A stretch of 64,000 nt of DNA, from NCBI RefSeq assembly GCF_000006405.1, contig NW_003211731.1:23804-87803 (forward strand). Reading direction: 5' to 3'. Origin of the DNA: Perkinsus marinus ATCC 50983. Lineage: Eukaryota; Perkinsozoa; Perkinsida; Perkinsidae. Shown here piece by piece: positions 10,801-21,823 of the stretch. The notes beneath the pieces were generated by a model that searched no databases, had not been told where the DNA came from, and was given only the letters and a program-made list of their open reading frames with translations. The position numbers were made by a program, and so were the translations under genes. Each line of letters starts with the position of its first letter. The first letter of the stretch is position 1.

Positions 10801-11986
10801 GGGCACCTCTGTTGAGCTCCTCCAGGATCTTTTTTTCAAGCTTCTGTTGATGCCTGGTTGTGCTCTCACTGATTTGCAGACCCAAATCGGATCGGAGGAC
10901 CTTCAGGGCTTGTCCCACGTCCTGCAAGTGAGCGGAACTTACCAACTGCACTCTAAGACAAGTGTTGTCATCATAAAGAGGAGCTGGCGCTCAAGTAGTT
11001 CTCATGAGTTGTTGCTCATACACTGAACAGTTGCTCACCTGTTCAGTCTTAGTTTCGCTTTCTCTAACTATGTTGACAAGTTCCTCAACTTGCTGTTGCA
11101 CATGACGACTCAGTTTCACTTCAGTTGCTTGTCTCTCCTGGACCTCTCTGTCCAAGTTCTGAATCAGTGTGGGGGGAGGAAAATATGCACATCTTCAACT
11201 ACATGTGTTGCCGACATTATAGAAAATTTGAGGAAATTTCGGGAAAATCGGTACATTTCACACCAGAATCTGGTGACCAGATTCGTGCATCAACTCCTCG
11301 AATGAGCAAGGAATTTCCTGAGCTCAGCTGAGGAGAGTAAACATAAATTTCAAGACTGTTCTGAGGTTCAGAACAGGCTCAGGATCTCAGCTATATTGAT
11401 GGTCAACTGCATGACGCCTTGTATCATCAATGTAGTTCAGATTCTAACGGCTTAAGTTCAATTTTTTGCTGAATTTAACGACACGCCAAACAAACTGACC
11501 TTGAAGAGCCTCTCAAGCTGTCCACTTAGGTTTTGGTACTGCATGGAAAGTTCTGCTATACTATTCTCGATCTCGGGAGAAGCAGACAAGGTTTGACGCG
11601 ACGCTTGCTGAAATCAGCAGTCAATAAGTTGAAACAACATAGAGTAGAGTCCACAACTATCGAATCTTAGCTTTAGCTTGAAGTTATTTGATGATTTTGT
11701 GAATACGATTGTAAATAGAATCTCTTGATTGCATTAACCATAGCCTTGAGTTGCCTAGTCGTCAAGAGTAGTTCGTACTTGGCCAGCAGCCCAGGATCGA
11801 TTCAAGGGACTCTGATCGTTTTCTGTGCTGGGAAAGGATGCGACATAACGCGATCTGCTGGGGGAATATGAGCTTCTATGTGATCCTGAATGAATCGTGT
11901 TCAAAGGTAATTGTGAACGTACTCATTGTTGTGGTTCTCTTCAAGGAAGGAGAACTCCCATTGATGTAATCCGTATCGGCTCGCAT
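7891..11986 (-). CDS. multi-exon coiled-coil protein, about 710 residues
   Basis: Exons (minus, high to low): 11986-11923, 11885-11779, 11607-11500, 11158-11039, 10921-10807, 10573-10480, 10279-10095, 10050-9987, 9943-9866, 9556-9441, 9393-9328, 9178-9071, 9027-8908, 8863-8786, 8744-8538, 8517-8360, 8301-8185, 8119-7891. Phases agree at every junction except 10480/10279, where a small exon is probably missing. The start is the first ATG after an in-frame stop. The N-terminus is Ser/Arg-rich (SHRSSYSPSRSRY); from about residue 60 the protein is nearly continuous heptad-like sequence (QVEERQATE-style Glu, Gln, Leu, Lys), for example RAQRELKSLVTQNAEM and ERHDELQESF; the C-terminus is QKQLSSLMREMSLER. 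No motor, kinase or other catalytic domain is visible. This suggests a cytoskeletal or scaffold protein, but I cannot name the family. Short introns are 37-65 nt; the long ones (11159-11499, 10574-10806, 9557-9865) each carry a family 1 MITE. The 8538/8517 junction is uncertain: donors giving introns of 20, 77 or 143 nt all keep phase. Confidence 0.8.
9605..9825. repeat. MITE family 1 copy in an intron
   Basis: Inverted copy from GTGTGGGAAAGATTTCC to ATATTCCTTCAACACTG inside the 309-nt intron 9,557-9,865 of the coiled-coil gene. The splice sites lie outside the element. Confidence 0.75.
10607..10775. repeat. MITE family 1 copy in an intron
   Basis: Runs from GTGTGGGAAAATAGGCACAT to TATTCCTCCAACACTG within intron 10,574-10,806 of the coiled-coil gene. 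Its right end is 30 nt from the donor, so it does not supply the splice site. Confidence 0.78.
11168..11375. repeat. MITE family 1 copy in an intron
   Basis: CAGTGTGGGGGGAGG at the left, then GCACATCTTCAACTACATG and the hairpin GAGCTCAGCTGAGG at the right; sits in intron 11,159-11,499. Confidence 0.72.
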
Positions 11987-12052
11987 TGGAAAGCTCAACA
12001 CTGAGTGCGACAAGACTGATTTCTCTAATCGCGCGAAGGCCCACGTCTAATT

Positions 12053-12140
12053 ACAGTGTGGGAGAATATACACATGCACAATTACTATACGAAGATTCTG
12101 AGGAAATTTTGAGAAATTATCGTACCCGCATGTGTTTGCC
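12053..12140. repeat. MITE family 1, half copy
   Basis: Begins CAGTGTGGGAGAATATACAC and fades after about 90 bp; the hairpin end is missing. It lies just upstream of the coiled-coil gene start. Confidence 0.6.
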
Positions 12141-12149
12141 ATGCTTGCA

Positions 12150-13440
12150 TTAACGTGGAATTTTCACCAGCACTTGAGCGAACCGGAAAGGTAGAGCCGA
12201 AACGACGGCGTTTGGTAGTCAACTACTGAGCTTAGAACCTACATAGAGTGGACAGTAATACAGCAATGCAAAACATAGGAATAAATGAGACCATAAATGC
12301 TCCAACAACAGTCATGGAGTGATGAACAGCAGTGGTATGGCTCAGTTAACTCCCTCTGAAATGCACTTCAGAATGATCCTTTTCTCGGGTAGTACTGAAA
12401 TGGGAAATCTTGTGGGAATTTCTGCATTTCTTTTCGCGAGAAACATGCTTGGCCAGTTTGAATGCTCTTACTCGTTCACAGCCACTGAAGCGCGTGAGAC
12501 GATGACTAATAATCATCGTAATCCATGTTCCCACTGGAGAACATATGCTGATATTATCAGCCGTACTCCTTGCCACTGGCCTGGTCGATTGACACTTTCT
12601 TTTATAGCGAGTGATACGTGGTACATAGCCGCACCTGCCCTAGTCACAAAAGAACCAGCTACATCTAGATGTCGATACTTAACTGATCAAAGTCTACTTA
12701 GGAGTTGCAGTGAGATAGACATATCGTTCGTGTTACACGAACGATGTGAACCGCCTGTTCGATAGATCTCTCCTGAGTTTCAAGAGCGCTCTCAGGATCG
12801 TATCGAACTCGTTAAATTCAATCCTGGGAGCGCTACTGAAATTCAGGAGAGGTGAACACCCGCGAATTTTCGACTGCACGAATCGTGTAGTCGAAAATTC
12901 ACAACATGCAAACATTCTTAGCGGAGCGAAGCAAGAGAGCACAAAAGTCATCTTTGCACGTCTCGTCCCCTACGTTGGAATTGACTCGATAGCTCTGTTT
13001 GTAGCAACATTGAGATTCACTAGCTCCACGGCAGGTCGTCGTGAGCTCATACTGAAGCAATGGACGTAAGGCAACTTGCAGTAACTGCTTAAGAAAAGCA
13101 GTAGGACACTCGTGAAAGGTGCTTTCACGTGTGACCTGTTCCGCCGCTATAGTTACATTAGGAAGGTCATGAGTGCAATCAGAAGAGTTGAGTGTATGAT
13201 AACATTTCACACTTCTTCAGGGCGTGTATGTTGGTCAACGAATCTGACCTTGGTTTGCTGCTTGAATGTGTGTGATATCTGTTACGGGTTGAGTTGTGGA
13301 AGTACTGCGTTATGACTATCGCTTCTCGAGTGGATGCTAGGTCCTAAGGTAGAGATCAGTCATGAATGAGACGATGCGGCGAGGTTACGAATAAGACCGA
13401 AATAGGCTTATGTTTTTTGAGGAGTAGTGTGCGGATATAT
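12150..13440. other. spacer with several strong hairpins, no secure gene
   Basis: ORFs of 148 codons (+, 12,319-12,765) and 103 codons (-, 12,899-13,210) exist but overlap other frames and show no recognisable domain. Inverted repeats include TCGTTCGTG/CACGAACGA near 12,725-12,745, an imperfect stem of about 35 bp at 12,765-12,855 (CTCTCCTGA ... TCAGGAGAG) and one at 12,868-12,900 (TTTTCGACT ... AGTCGAAAA). The phrase TGGTACATAGCC near 12,620 recurs at 16,195 in similar surroundings. Confidence 0.5.
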
Positions 13441-13450
13441 ATTCGACTGG

Positions 13451-14216
13451 ATGAAACTTGGCGCCTTAGTTGCTCAGGTGCATTATTCCAACTACAACAA
13501 CGAGAACAATGTGAGCACTTTCAAGAACTATTATTTCTCTTCATTAAACTCTGCTACTAAGTCGCTGATAAGTAGATGTTTGGCAAGTAACGAACTGTTC
13601 GCGCATGTCCAAGATGCAGGTGCAGTTACAGTTAAGCTCGTGTGAAATATGAGCGGCATATTACTGCTGGCATAAATCCGATCATGGTCCTGCTCACTGT
13701 GCAGTGCGAAGTTTATATTCCAATTCGACTTGGTGGTTGTTCTCCATCGTATTCGTCACGTTACGGCTTGCGTTGTGACCAAGGGCAGTACTTTGCACTC
13801 TAGCTTTCCGAGCCAATGCAATGCTCAGCTCATTGCCTTACCTCAACACGCTGTTTTACCGAGATGCGCTCATAGTATCCCAAACCTTCGTTACAGCGGT
13901 GCTAGTTATCTGTGCACTGCTTACTACGAGGTTCCTGGGACGGATCAAAAATGAAGTTATCTACTCTAGGATACTTGGGGATGCAGAAGAAGGTGACCTT
14001 ACGATCGAGGTGACTAGGGTCAGCAGCTGTACTTTTGTCGCCGTGTACCATCACTGTCAGGGCCTTCCTGTGCCGACAGAGGACAGTAGTCGTTCATCAA
14101 CTCCAGCAGACTATGCCCGTCTTGGAGTTCTGAGCGTCCTGTCGCTATGCATATTAATTGTTTGGTATTGGTCCGTTGTCATTTCTATTGGATCGAGCTC
14201 CAAACAGCTACTGTAA
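13451..14216 (+). CDS. two-exon membrane protein, 193 residues, unknown family
   Basis: Exon 1 is 13,451-13,619 and exon 2 is 13,804-14,216; phases match (GCA G, then CT TTC). The start is the first ATG after an in-frame stop. Two hydrophobic segments that look membrane-spanning are seen: one around SQTFVTAVLVICALL and one around LSVLSLCILIVWYWSVVIS near the C-terminus. The N-terminal half is Asn/Ser/Tyr-rich (HYSNYNNENN). The loop between the segments has two Cys. I cannot assign a function. Further upstream exons are possible because the N-terminus is not anchored by homology. Confidence 0.55.
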
Positions 14217-14399
14217 GTTCAATGGACCGATGTTCGTCACGAAAAACTCGTCTGGCTTCAAGCCTTGCTAGATCTCGCCCTAGACTCCCTGTGATCAAAA
14301 TTGTTTCGTGAAACTGGTCTTAGCTCTTGACGTTAAAATTTCTATCTAAAGCGCACCACTAGACTAACGTTCCTCAATGAAGTAGTCAAAGAATGAGGC

Positions 14400-14710
14400 A
14401 TCCTCGGGCATAGCGGCCCCATTCGTTAGATAGACTTCTGATAGGTGCATTACACTTGCATAGCGGCCCCATTCGTTAGATAGACTTCTGATAGGTGCAT
14501 TACACTCGCTCGCGTAACATATCCCTGAATGATCTTATCCGCTGGCATAGCGGCCCCATTTGCCAAATATATTCTCGAATCATATAGTCTACTGTCATAG
14601 CGACCCCATTGGCCAAATAGATTCCTGAATAGTACGCTCCACTGGCATAGCGGCCCCATTGGCCAAATTGATTCCAGAATAGTACGCTCCACTGGCATAG
14701 CGGCCCCATC
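14400..14710. repeat. 50-bp minisatellite with the GCATAGC core
   Basis: Cores GCATAGCGGCCCCAT occur at 14,408, 14,458, 14,545, 14,595, 14,645 and 14,695: five of six steps are 50 bp or one longer step of 87. The core is nearly the same as in the 53-bp arrays at 1.3, 7.5 and 55.9 kb while the rest of the unit differs. Confidence 0.88.
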
Positions 14711-14756
14711 TACCGCGACCTTAGTTATCGTTAAGTGTCATGAACAAGAGTCATTG

Positions 14757-15540
14757 TTCATGTCTCTACACTCATAGCGGTACAACTCGTGTATTATGAT
14801 GATATAGTGGCGAGCTTATATAGGCTGAGGAGACAAGCGAAGAAAGAGGCGGTGCTCATGTCTCTACACTCATAGCGGTACAACTCGTGCATTATGATGA
14901 TATAGTGGCGAGCTTATATAGGCTGAGGAGACAAGCGAAGAAAGAGGCATTGTTCATGTCTCTACACTCATAGCGGTACAACTCGTGTATTATGATGATA
15001 TAGTGGCGAGCTTATATAGGCTGAGGAGACAAGCGAAGAAAGAGGCGGTGCTCATGTCTCTACACTCATAGCGGTACAACTCGTGCATTATGATGATATA
15101 GTGGCGAGCTTATATAGGCTGAGGAGACAAGCGAAGAAAGAGGCATTGTTCATGTCTCTACACTCATAGCGGTACAACTCGTGCATTATGATGATATAGT
15201 GGCGAGCTTATAGGCTGAGCAGACAAGCGAAGAAAGAGGCGTTGTTCATGTCTCTACACTTATAGCGGTACACCTCTTGTATTATGATGATATAGTGGCG
15301 AGCTTACATAGGCTGAGGAGACAAGCGAAGAAAGGGGCATTGTTCATGTCTCTACACTTATAGCGGTACACCTCTTGTATTATGATGATATAGTGCCGAG
15401 CTTATATAGGCTGAGCAGGCAAGCGAAGAAAGAGGCATTGTTCATGTCTCTACACTTATAGCGGTACACCTCGTGTATTATAATGATATAGTGCCGAGCT
15501 TATATAGGCTGAGGAGACAAGCGAAGAAAGAGTCATTGTC
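14757..15540. repeat. 98-bp tandem repeat, about eight units
   Basis: Unit begins TGTCTCTACACTCATAGCGG and recurs at 14,761, 14,859 and 14,957, a period of 98 bp. Units alternate between GGCATTGTTCATG and GGCGGTGCTCATG junctions in the first half, which means a 196-bp higher-order unit; the last units change ACTCATAG to ACTTATAG and show more substitutions. Confidence 0.92.
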
Positions 15541-15870
15541 TTAGGTTATGTCTAGGAGGCATGCTTCTTATTCACCTCTTTATAGCGATAATACCTAAGG
15601 TTTTACAACTAGGTGAAAGTTGGCTGACGGCTTTGGAGAGCCTATTGAAGTGGCAGGCCGCGCTTGCAGCATGGTGAGCATTAGCGAAGATCGAGTCCTC
15701 ACTTATAGTGCAGTTACATCATACAATTGCCTACCATGTGGACCTACCATAGCCAAGTTTTCCTTAGTTCTACTCTTGGGGCGATACCGATAGTGAGTGT
15801 ATAGCAGCTACTCGAACGTTCGAGTGTTTTCAGTGAGTGTGAGTTTTCAGTTCTTCGCGACTAAATTCAG
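15541..15870. other. spacer, nothing recognised
   Basis: No coding stretch with support, no member of the named repeat families. Confidence 0.35.
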
Positions 15871-15871
15871 A

Positions 15872-16102
15872 ATGGGCAACTTCATGCAAATCACTAGATG
15901 CTTATTCGCCTCCTTCCTCATAGCTGGGGTACTAAATCAGAGCTTATTACATGATTGTCATTCTGATGGGTTGCCAGGTGATGGCCTATGGCTTGCAGCG
16001 TTCCTGTATTGCGATATTCGCAACAGTCGATCATGGTATTGGAGTTGTACTTGGAGGAACTCCGGTGAGCATCTGACTATCGAACATCATCGAAAATCGT
16101 GA
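15872..16102 (+). CDS. possible small secreted protein or first exon
   Basis: ATG at 15,872 opens a 76-codon frame. The N-terminus (MGNFMQITRCLFASFLIAG) is a plausible signal peptide: short polar start, hydrophobic core, small residues. The remainder has three Cys and is Trp-rich (SWYWSCTW). A donor-like GGTGAGC at about 16,062 suggests the real protein may continue in another exon. Unknown family. Confidence 0.35.
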   Translation: MGNFMQITRCLFASFLIAGVLNQSLLHDCHSDGLPGDGLWLAAFLYCDIRNSRSWYWSCTWRNSGEHLTIEHHRKS

Positions 16103-16214
16103 CTCCGAAGAAAAGGTTTCAGCCCAAGCTACTTCTCGCGGGCTCTTGTGACGTTTAGTTCGCATTCGATTGAGACTTTATAACGAGTAATGCATGGTAC
16201 ATAGCCACGCGCGT

Positions 16215-16666
16215 CTACTCAAAGGCGCCGGCTTCACGCCATCTACTGCTGGGGACTCTCCATTGGGGAGGTTTTGGAGGGCCTTCTTCCTTCTTGGCCG
16301 CAGTCTCGACGGCTTCTCTTCCTGAGAATATACGAGAATTTAATTCGTCAACGGGGGGGGTACTTTTGGCATTCGGGAACAGCGCCTTGAGGGCTAGTGG
16401 AAATGAATCAATCAGATTAAGCGAATATTCACGGAAGTGTCTGCTGTGATAACACATCTTTCAATAGTGCATATGGAACAACAAAGGGAACCATGTATTC
16501 TCGAGTTGCCTTTCTCTCAGGTAGCATGGCCGTCGAATTTCCAATGGTCGTCTCGGCTCACCAGGGCTCTCACACTGAGTCATCGTCCATGCGAACATGG
16601 AAGTACACGTGCACCTTGCCAGATATATCTTACTGCTGCTAAGAATCTTTCTAGTGAAGTCATCAT
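16215..16666 (-). CDS. three-exon small protein, 114 residues, unknown
   Basis: Exons 16,666-16,634, 16,574-16,492 and 16,443-16,215 join in phase to 114 codons plus TAG. An in-frame stop precedes the first ATG. The N-terminus (MMTSLERFLAA) and the basic middle (PRRPLEIRRP, LRERQLENT) could be a mitochondrial presequence-like start; the C-terminus is Pro/Trp-rich (PPKPPQWRVP, then SSRWREAGAFE). The composition resembles small accessory subunits of mitochondrial complexes, but that is only an impression. A second possible upstream exon (Met at about 16,752) exists and could replace exon 1. Confidence 0.5.
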
Positions 16667-16769
16667 CAATGTAAGACCTCCCCTTCAGAACTTGAGATTA
16701 GTCTCTGGGAATTTGCCACCATACATTAACAATATATTAGCCCCGTCGAACATGATAGTTCCAAACCAA

Positions 16770-17320
16770 TAAGTTTGTCATGTCATTCTGACTTGGGAAA
16801 ACTCATTTGTCCGAGTAGCTCAATACATATCGATTCCTCTTGCCCTCTATATAGGTCAATGTGGTTCGTTTTTATGTCGTTGATATATAGGAGGAAATTC
16901 TAGGGTATGTTTTTTGGTTTCTGTACTACTCGAATTTGTAAGTACAGTTCAGTAATTGGAGAAACAGGTGAGGAAAACGAGTATATATCACAACACCGAT
17001 ACAGACATTCGCATATCACCTCGTGGCATTATACCTAACCCTACAGTGCCAGGAAGATGCGATGTCATAGTCTATGAACAGATCACTCAAATCATCAACA
17101 TATTTTCTGGGCATGTCGGATGATAATAATGACATATACAATGAAAATTTCCCTATATGTTGGCGTGAATCCATACGGGTTTTTCACTTCTGACTAGTCT
17201 GCAGTGCTCCGTGAGAATACTCTTCGAACTGGTTAGTAGTACTTCGGGGCTCAACAGTGGTCCAAGACGGAAATAAAATGAAGTCTATTCATATGTTCGG
17301 TAGCTCCCCAGCTGAGCTAG
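16770..17320. other. spacer between divergent genes, probable promoter region
   Basis: AT-rich sequence between the minus-strand small gene and the phosphatase gene. Contains partial family 1 similarity (GAGGAAAACGAGTATATATC near 16,972). No ORF of note. Confidence 0.3.
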
Positions 17321-17323
17321 GTT

Positions 17324-20300
17324 ATGCCCTATTTATTTTCTGTTTCATCTGCTGACTACTGTTCATACGAATCGCAGGCACACTTTCCTGCGGATGAGTC
17401 GAGGAAAGTCGTGTTCGTGTACCGAGAGAGCGGAGATCAGCGCAAACAAGAGGTTGTTCCTCAGCGCTTCACAGTAGGTTGAATCGTGGAAACACATTCA
17501 TCGAATACCTCAGTTTTTGAAGTTTCTCTTGCTCCATGTCGCGCGCAGTGTCGCTTGGGGTAAACCGTGTTTTAGCGCAATATCATGTGTGAACAGCTTA
17601 CTGTGTTTCATTGTTTGTTTGCCTTTACAGAGTGAGAGTTTACGAGTTCTCTAGCGCTGCGTTACAGTAGCCCTGAAATGTCAAAGTGATGGTTGCTCTT
17701 AGGAGCTTCTAGGTAGTCGTTGTTGCCATCAGTCATGTATCGCGCTCAGGTCCCTGGTGATTACTCGCGAGACGTTTATGCGGCCTACGTATACGGCTTG
17801 TCTCCAGGAGCTATCGTGGAATTCTGGATAAGCGCTGATGATGAAATCGTCAGTGATGTTAGAAGATTTCGGACGGTCCCACTGAGTGGTAGGTTTTCAA
17901 CGTGAGCTGATCTCTTGCTTTCGACTGTGCATTATTTCACTCAACAACTAGTTAAGAAAATGTAGCTATATATAGAGGAGTTGATAGCAATACGTTAGCT
18001 ATGGGACAAGGCTATGTAGCTGTATTGGGACAGTGCATATGTCAACACGATAAGATCTCTCCATAATCGTTTTCGAACAGCTCGTGGAAATCCATCATTA
18101 CTCCTAAGCATCATTGACTTCCTTTCTCACCTCTCATTTGGAAGTCGCTAGGGAACACAGGAGGATCTATTTCCTCGTCGGAACTTCAGCTGTTCTTGGT
18201 CATCACGGAACCTTTAGTCGAAGTCGTCTCAGAGACATTCATGCTCCTCGTTGCTCCATGTGATTTGGATATAGTCAGTGTGGGAGAATAAGCACATGGT
18301 CAATTACGTGTGTTGGTGGAAAATATGGGAGTCGTGAGGAACTCTCACTGGTTTCTGTACGCTATAGTGACCATATGATCCTCCAACACTGCATATACCT
18401 TGCCGGGTTAGTGATAGTGTTACTAAAGCTATCATATTCAAATATCAGGGTGAAACTCGACTTCATTGATGAATCATGAGCTGCACACCATGTATGCTAA
18501 GAATATGTGGAGGGGTGTAGTTGCGTCGATCGAGACCTTTAAATCCGTTCAAGAAAGAGGGCGCGAGTTCATGGCGAGCGAGTTTTTCCTTATCAGGAGA
18601 AGTGACTATCGCTGTTGGAGGTGACGCTGGTGCCAACGAATTGGGTCAGCAAGTGAGCGAACAGTTAACTAAATACGATCCGTATGTCGGGGTAAGAAAC
18701 GTGAAAAATGCATCGCTCCGCCTTTTTTCAGAAGATTCTTGTCAGGTTTTTGCCGGCGATGTGAGCTACGACAATTCGCTGATTGGGTGTGCTTGCATCT
18801 GGGATAAGTTTCTGTCGAATTGGGATAAGATACGTGTGAAACCGAAGGACCCGTTAAAAGACGACAATGATGATGATGATGATGATCAAGGTTACATGAT
18901 ACCGTTAATCTTCACTACTGGCAACCATGATCTCGGCGTTAATGTAAGAGTTGACATACTGATATCGATATTCACTTCATCATTCGTATAGAGTCGATTC
19001 CGCTCCTCTGACAGCTGTGATCAAGCATATTTGTTTAAAACAAATTGTTTTTACGCTTACGTTGAGGGAATTCAGTACTCAAGCTCTGCTTGACGAAAAA
19101 ATCATGGTGTTTTCTGCGACTCGATTGAGAAGAAATGTTCGTTATATTTATTGAGGTTTCACTCCGGTCCGACCGAATTGCCTAACGAATGCGAAGACAC
19201 TGTATATATGAAGATCATGAATTCGTTTCATCTAGTGACAAACGAATTTTTTAATGTGTACGATGTGTTTTTTTTGTAGGCGAAGCCAAGAGACGTCCGA
19301 TACAGCTCCCAAGATTGCGATATGTAAGTGATTTAGGCAGGCGTATTTGGCAAGTTTCGAATATTCAGGAACACTATGCGACGAATTCGACCGCTTTACT
19401 ACGGCTATTTTGCATTTGAAGTGGTTAATGGACGAGTGCCAGAGATATGCGACCGATCCAATAATCATGTGAGTTTTCGAGTCGATGAGTGTGACGTGCG
19501 GGTTCCTCGAATGAACTCAACAGTTGAAAGCGATGACTCTCTAGCAATAGAGCATTGCCACTGACTGCATCGCTGAAGGCTCCAGCTCCTAGGTACACGT
19601 CCTCGGTCACTCCACAGTCCTATGGGCACTCGATTCGGACTATGGTGAGCCAGCGTTGAATACAGCGCGATGGGTATCAGCACAACTTGACGGTATCGAA
19701 ACTGCTCCTGGACGGCAAGCTCGGCATCTAGCGGTGTATCATGTGAGCTGCTGGGCGACCGAGGATCACTCGTCTGCTCGTCAGGACTTACCAGGAGCGT
19801 TTTTTCTTCGAAAAATAGTTTATGAATTCAGTATTTTGCGTCAACTTAGTAGTGTTGCGGGCTAAGTTTTTAACGAGGCTAAGGTACAGTGATGAGTGAT
19901 CGAATACTACAGCATGACGGCCATATTCGAAATCGTTACTTGTATGCGATTGCGAGCGAGAAATTAACGCCCCAAAGTCGTGTGAATTTCCTAGAAAACG
20001 GGTAAGTTGCCTGAGGATTTTGCATTCCCGATTGACGAGAACTCAAATCTATAATATAATCTGCCATTTTGTGTTAAGTCGACGACCGTAGTCGGATTTC
20101 GAATGTACCATAGTGCATGTGAGAATTCGAGATCCGACTATAGTATCACTTTGTGATTGGTTACCTAGATTCAGGAGCCTTCTGACCTACAGCTCGGATC
20201 ACAAAGTGGCTACACTGTATTCCCCTCCGTTGAATTAGGAGGCTCGTGAATGGTCAAAATTTCTCTAGTATAAAAAGCATTCGAGTGAAATTTTTCGACT

Positions 20301-21823
20301 AAAATGAGAAATGTTAACCTGGAATAGATCACGGAGTGCTTCTCCTCTCATTCAGATGCCGATGTATCCGAGCCTATCGGATCCAGCTATATGGGCACAG
20401 GGCAGTCGACTGCGCGACATTTGGGAGAAGGAACTTTTTACTAAGTACGCACTCTCTCCGCGAATGTTTCAATTATGTTCATTCGAGTATCTTCTCCACT
20501 ATCACCTCATCGTGAGATAATCATTGAGATTCTCGCATGCGATTTGCGTGCGCATTTAGCATCGTGAACCATCCTCGGCGAGGACTCCTCCCATAATAGA
20601 CTTGTCTTGGAGTACTTCATGGGTGTATTCTCGCCTTGTGTGTCAGAATCAACATTACGGTGGCGTTCGAGCATCATGTGCATGCGTTCAAGCGTTCACT
20701 CCCATTGAGAAACGGCAAAGTCGGGGAAGCCGAGGGATTCAGCACCGTGTAAGGCTGGTGTAATCGTTTCGTTGCCAGAATTTGTCCGTCATGGTTTTCG
20801 TATTCTATATGCGTATTTATTGTATCAGATTCGTGGGTGATGGGAAATGGGGAGTTTCTCCCAATGACAGCCCGCCTGAAGACGCTCTTGCTCGGGAAGA
20901 TGAACGTTTCGCAAAGCTAGGTAGGTTCCTTCGTATTTTCATGCACAAATGCTTGATGTACTCCTCGGTGGTTGGTATAGTGCATAGAACTATATCAGAG
21001 TTCCCGCATCACATGATGAACGTAGTTACGGAGCATGAGTATTATAACCACGCTGCATGACATAATCCCCGGATAATGTGCAGAGGCGTAGTTTTAGCAT
21101 TATGCTAAAGCTTCGCCTCTTCACATCATGCTAAAACGCCGCCTCTTCACATTTTGCTAATATCATGTACTGAGTACAGTACAATGCATTTATAGTTGTG
21201 ATTCGTAATATCATCAACGGCGTTGATTCAATGCATGTTAGTACACTAGTGCTCCAGCAAAGTGTTCTGATTCAATAACGACCTCGAGGAGGTCCAGCCA
21301 TATAGGTAGGCGGAGTTTATGCACTGCGACTTGGGAGGGGCTCACGGGCGTAAGAGTCGAAGGCTATGACGAGGTATATGGCAGTTGTAGAGATTCTCTA
21401 CCGCATACAGTCTTATCCATATGGTTGATCTTTGAATACCTCATCAAGGCATCACATATGAGCGTAATTCATAGCTTACACATTGTAAGATGACACGCGA
21501 AGATGTCTTTGCTCACAGCAATGGAGAAGCTGCTGCTGAACGTCTTCGACTGAAATAAGATCAGAAGAGATGAATAGAAGCTTCCATAGCAGAAGTGTTG
21601 GTTTACTATGTATCGTACAATTTATTGTATGTTGCAATGTGAACAAGAGTCGATTAATCTGACGGCGATTCTACGATTTCGACTTCACGATTCCGGCTCC
21701 CCTCCATCAGGTACATTCAATCACGTTTGGATAGCGAAGATCGATCTCAGCTCATCGAAGGGTGGTATTACACTCATCGCTGTTGACGATCACGGCGCTG
21801 AGGTGGATTCAGTCGCCGTCTGA
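17324..21823 (+). CDS. purple acid phosphatase-like metallophosphoesterase
   Basis: Ten exons: 17324-17473, 17717-17888, 18597-18943, 19280-19323, 19369-19468, 19593-19742, 20356-20444, 20647-20748, 20829-20920, 21711-21823. All phases agree and the sum is 452 codons plus TGA. Exon 2 is a fibronectin-like N-domain (VYGLSPGAIVEFWI, RRFRTVPLS). The metal-binding signature runs through the rest: GGDAG, GDVSYDN, TTGNHD, the VYHMPMY histidine, and FEHHVHAFKRS, all five blocks of the PAP/calcineurin-like family. Downstream VGDGKWGV and HVWIAKI are typical C-terminal blocks. The enzyme should hydrolyse phosphate esters with a dinuclear metal centre. An acidic Asp run (about residues 211-218) is an unusual insert before GNHD. 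The first exon is the least certain part and I see only a weak secretion signal. The intron at 17,889-18,596 carries a family 1 MITE. The stop codon coincides with the start of the 3-kb tandem unit. Confidence 0.87.
18275..18398. repeat. MITE family 1 copy in an intron
   Basis: CAGTGTGGGAGAATAAGCAC to ATGATCCTCCAACACTG inside the 708-nt intron 2 of the phosphatase gene; shortened in the middle. Confidence 0.75.

Noticed and set aside
10747-10807. Family 1 MITE as an introner supplying its own donor (CA-GTGTTG)
   Set aside because: The next exon needs a one-base overhang, which only the donor at 10,806, outside the MITE, provides.
10922-10942. A 21-nt perfect-looking intron (GTAAGT to TTGCAG)
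   Set aside because: The neighbouring phases fit only if this piece is the 3' end of a 117-nt intron starting at 11,038.
12319-12765. 148-codon + strand ORF
   Set aside because: No domain, no splice partners, overlaps hairpins and competes with other open frames; composition is not convincing.
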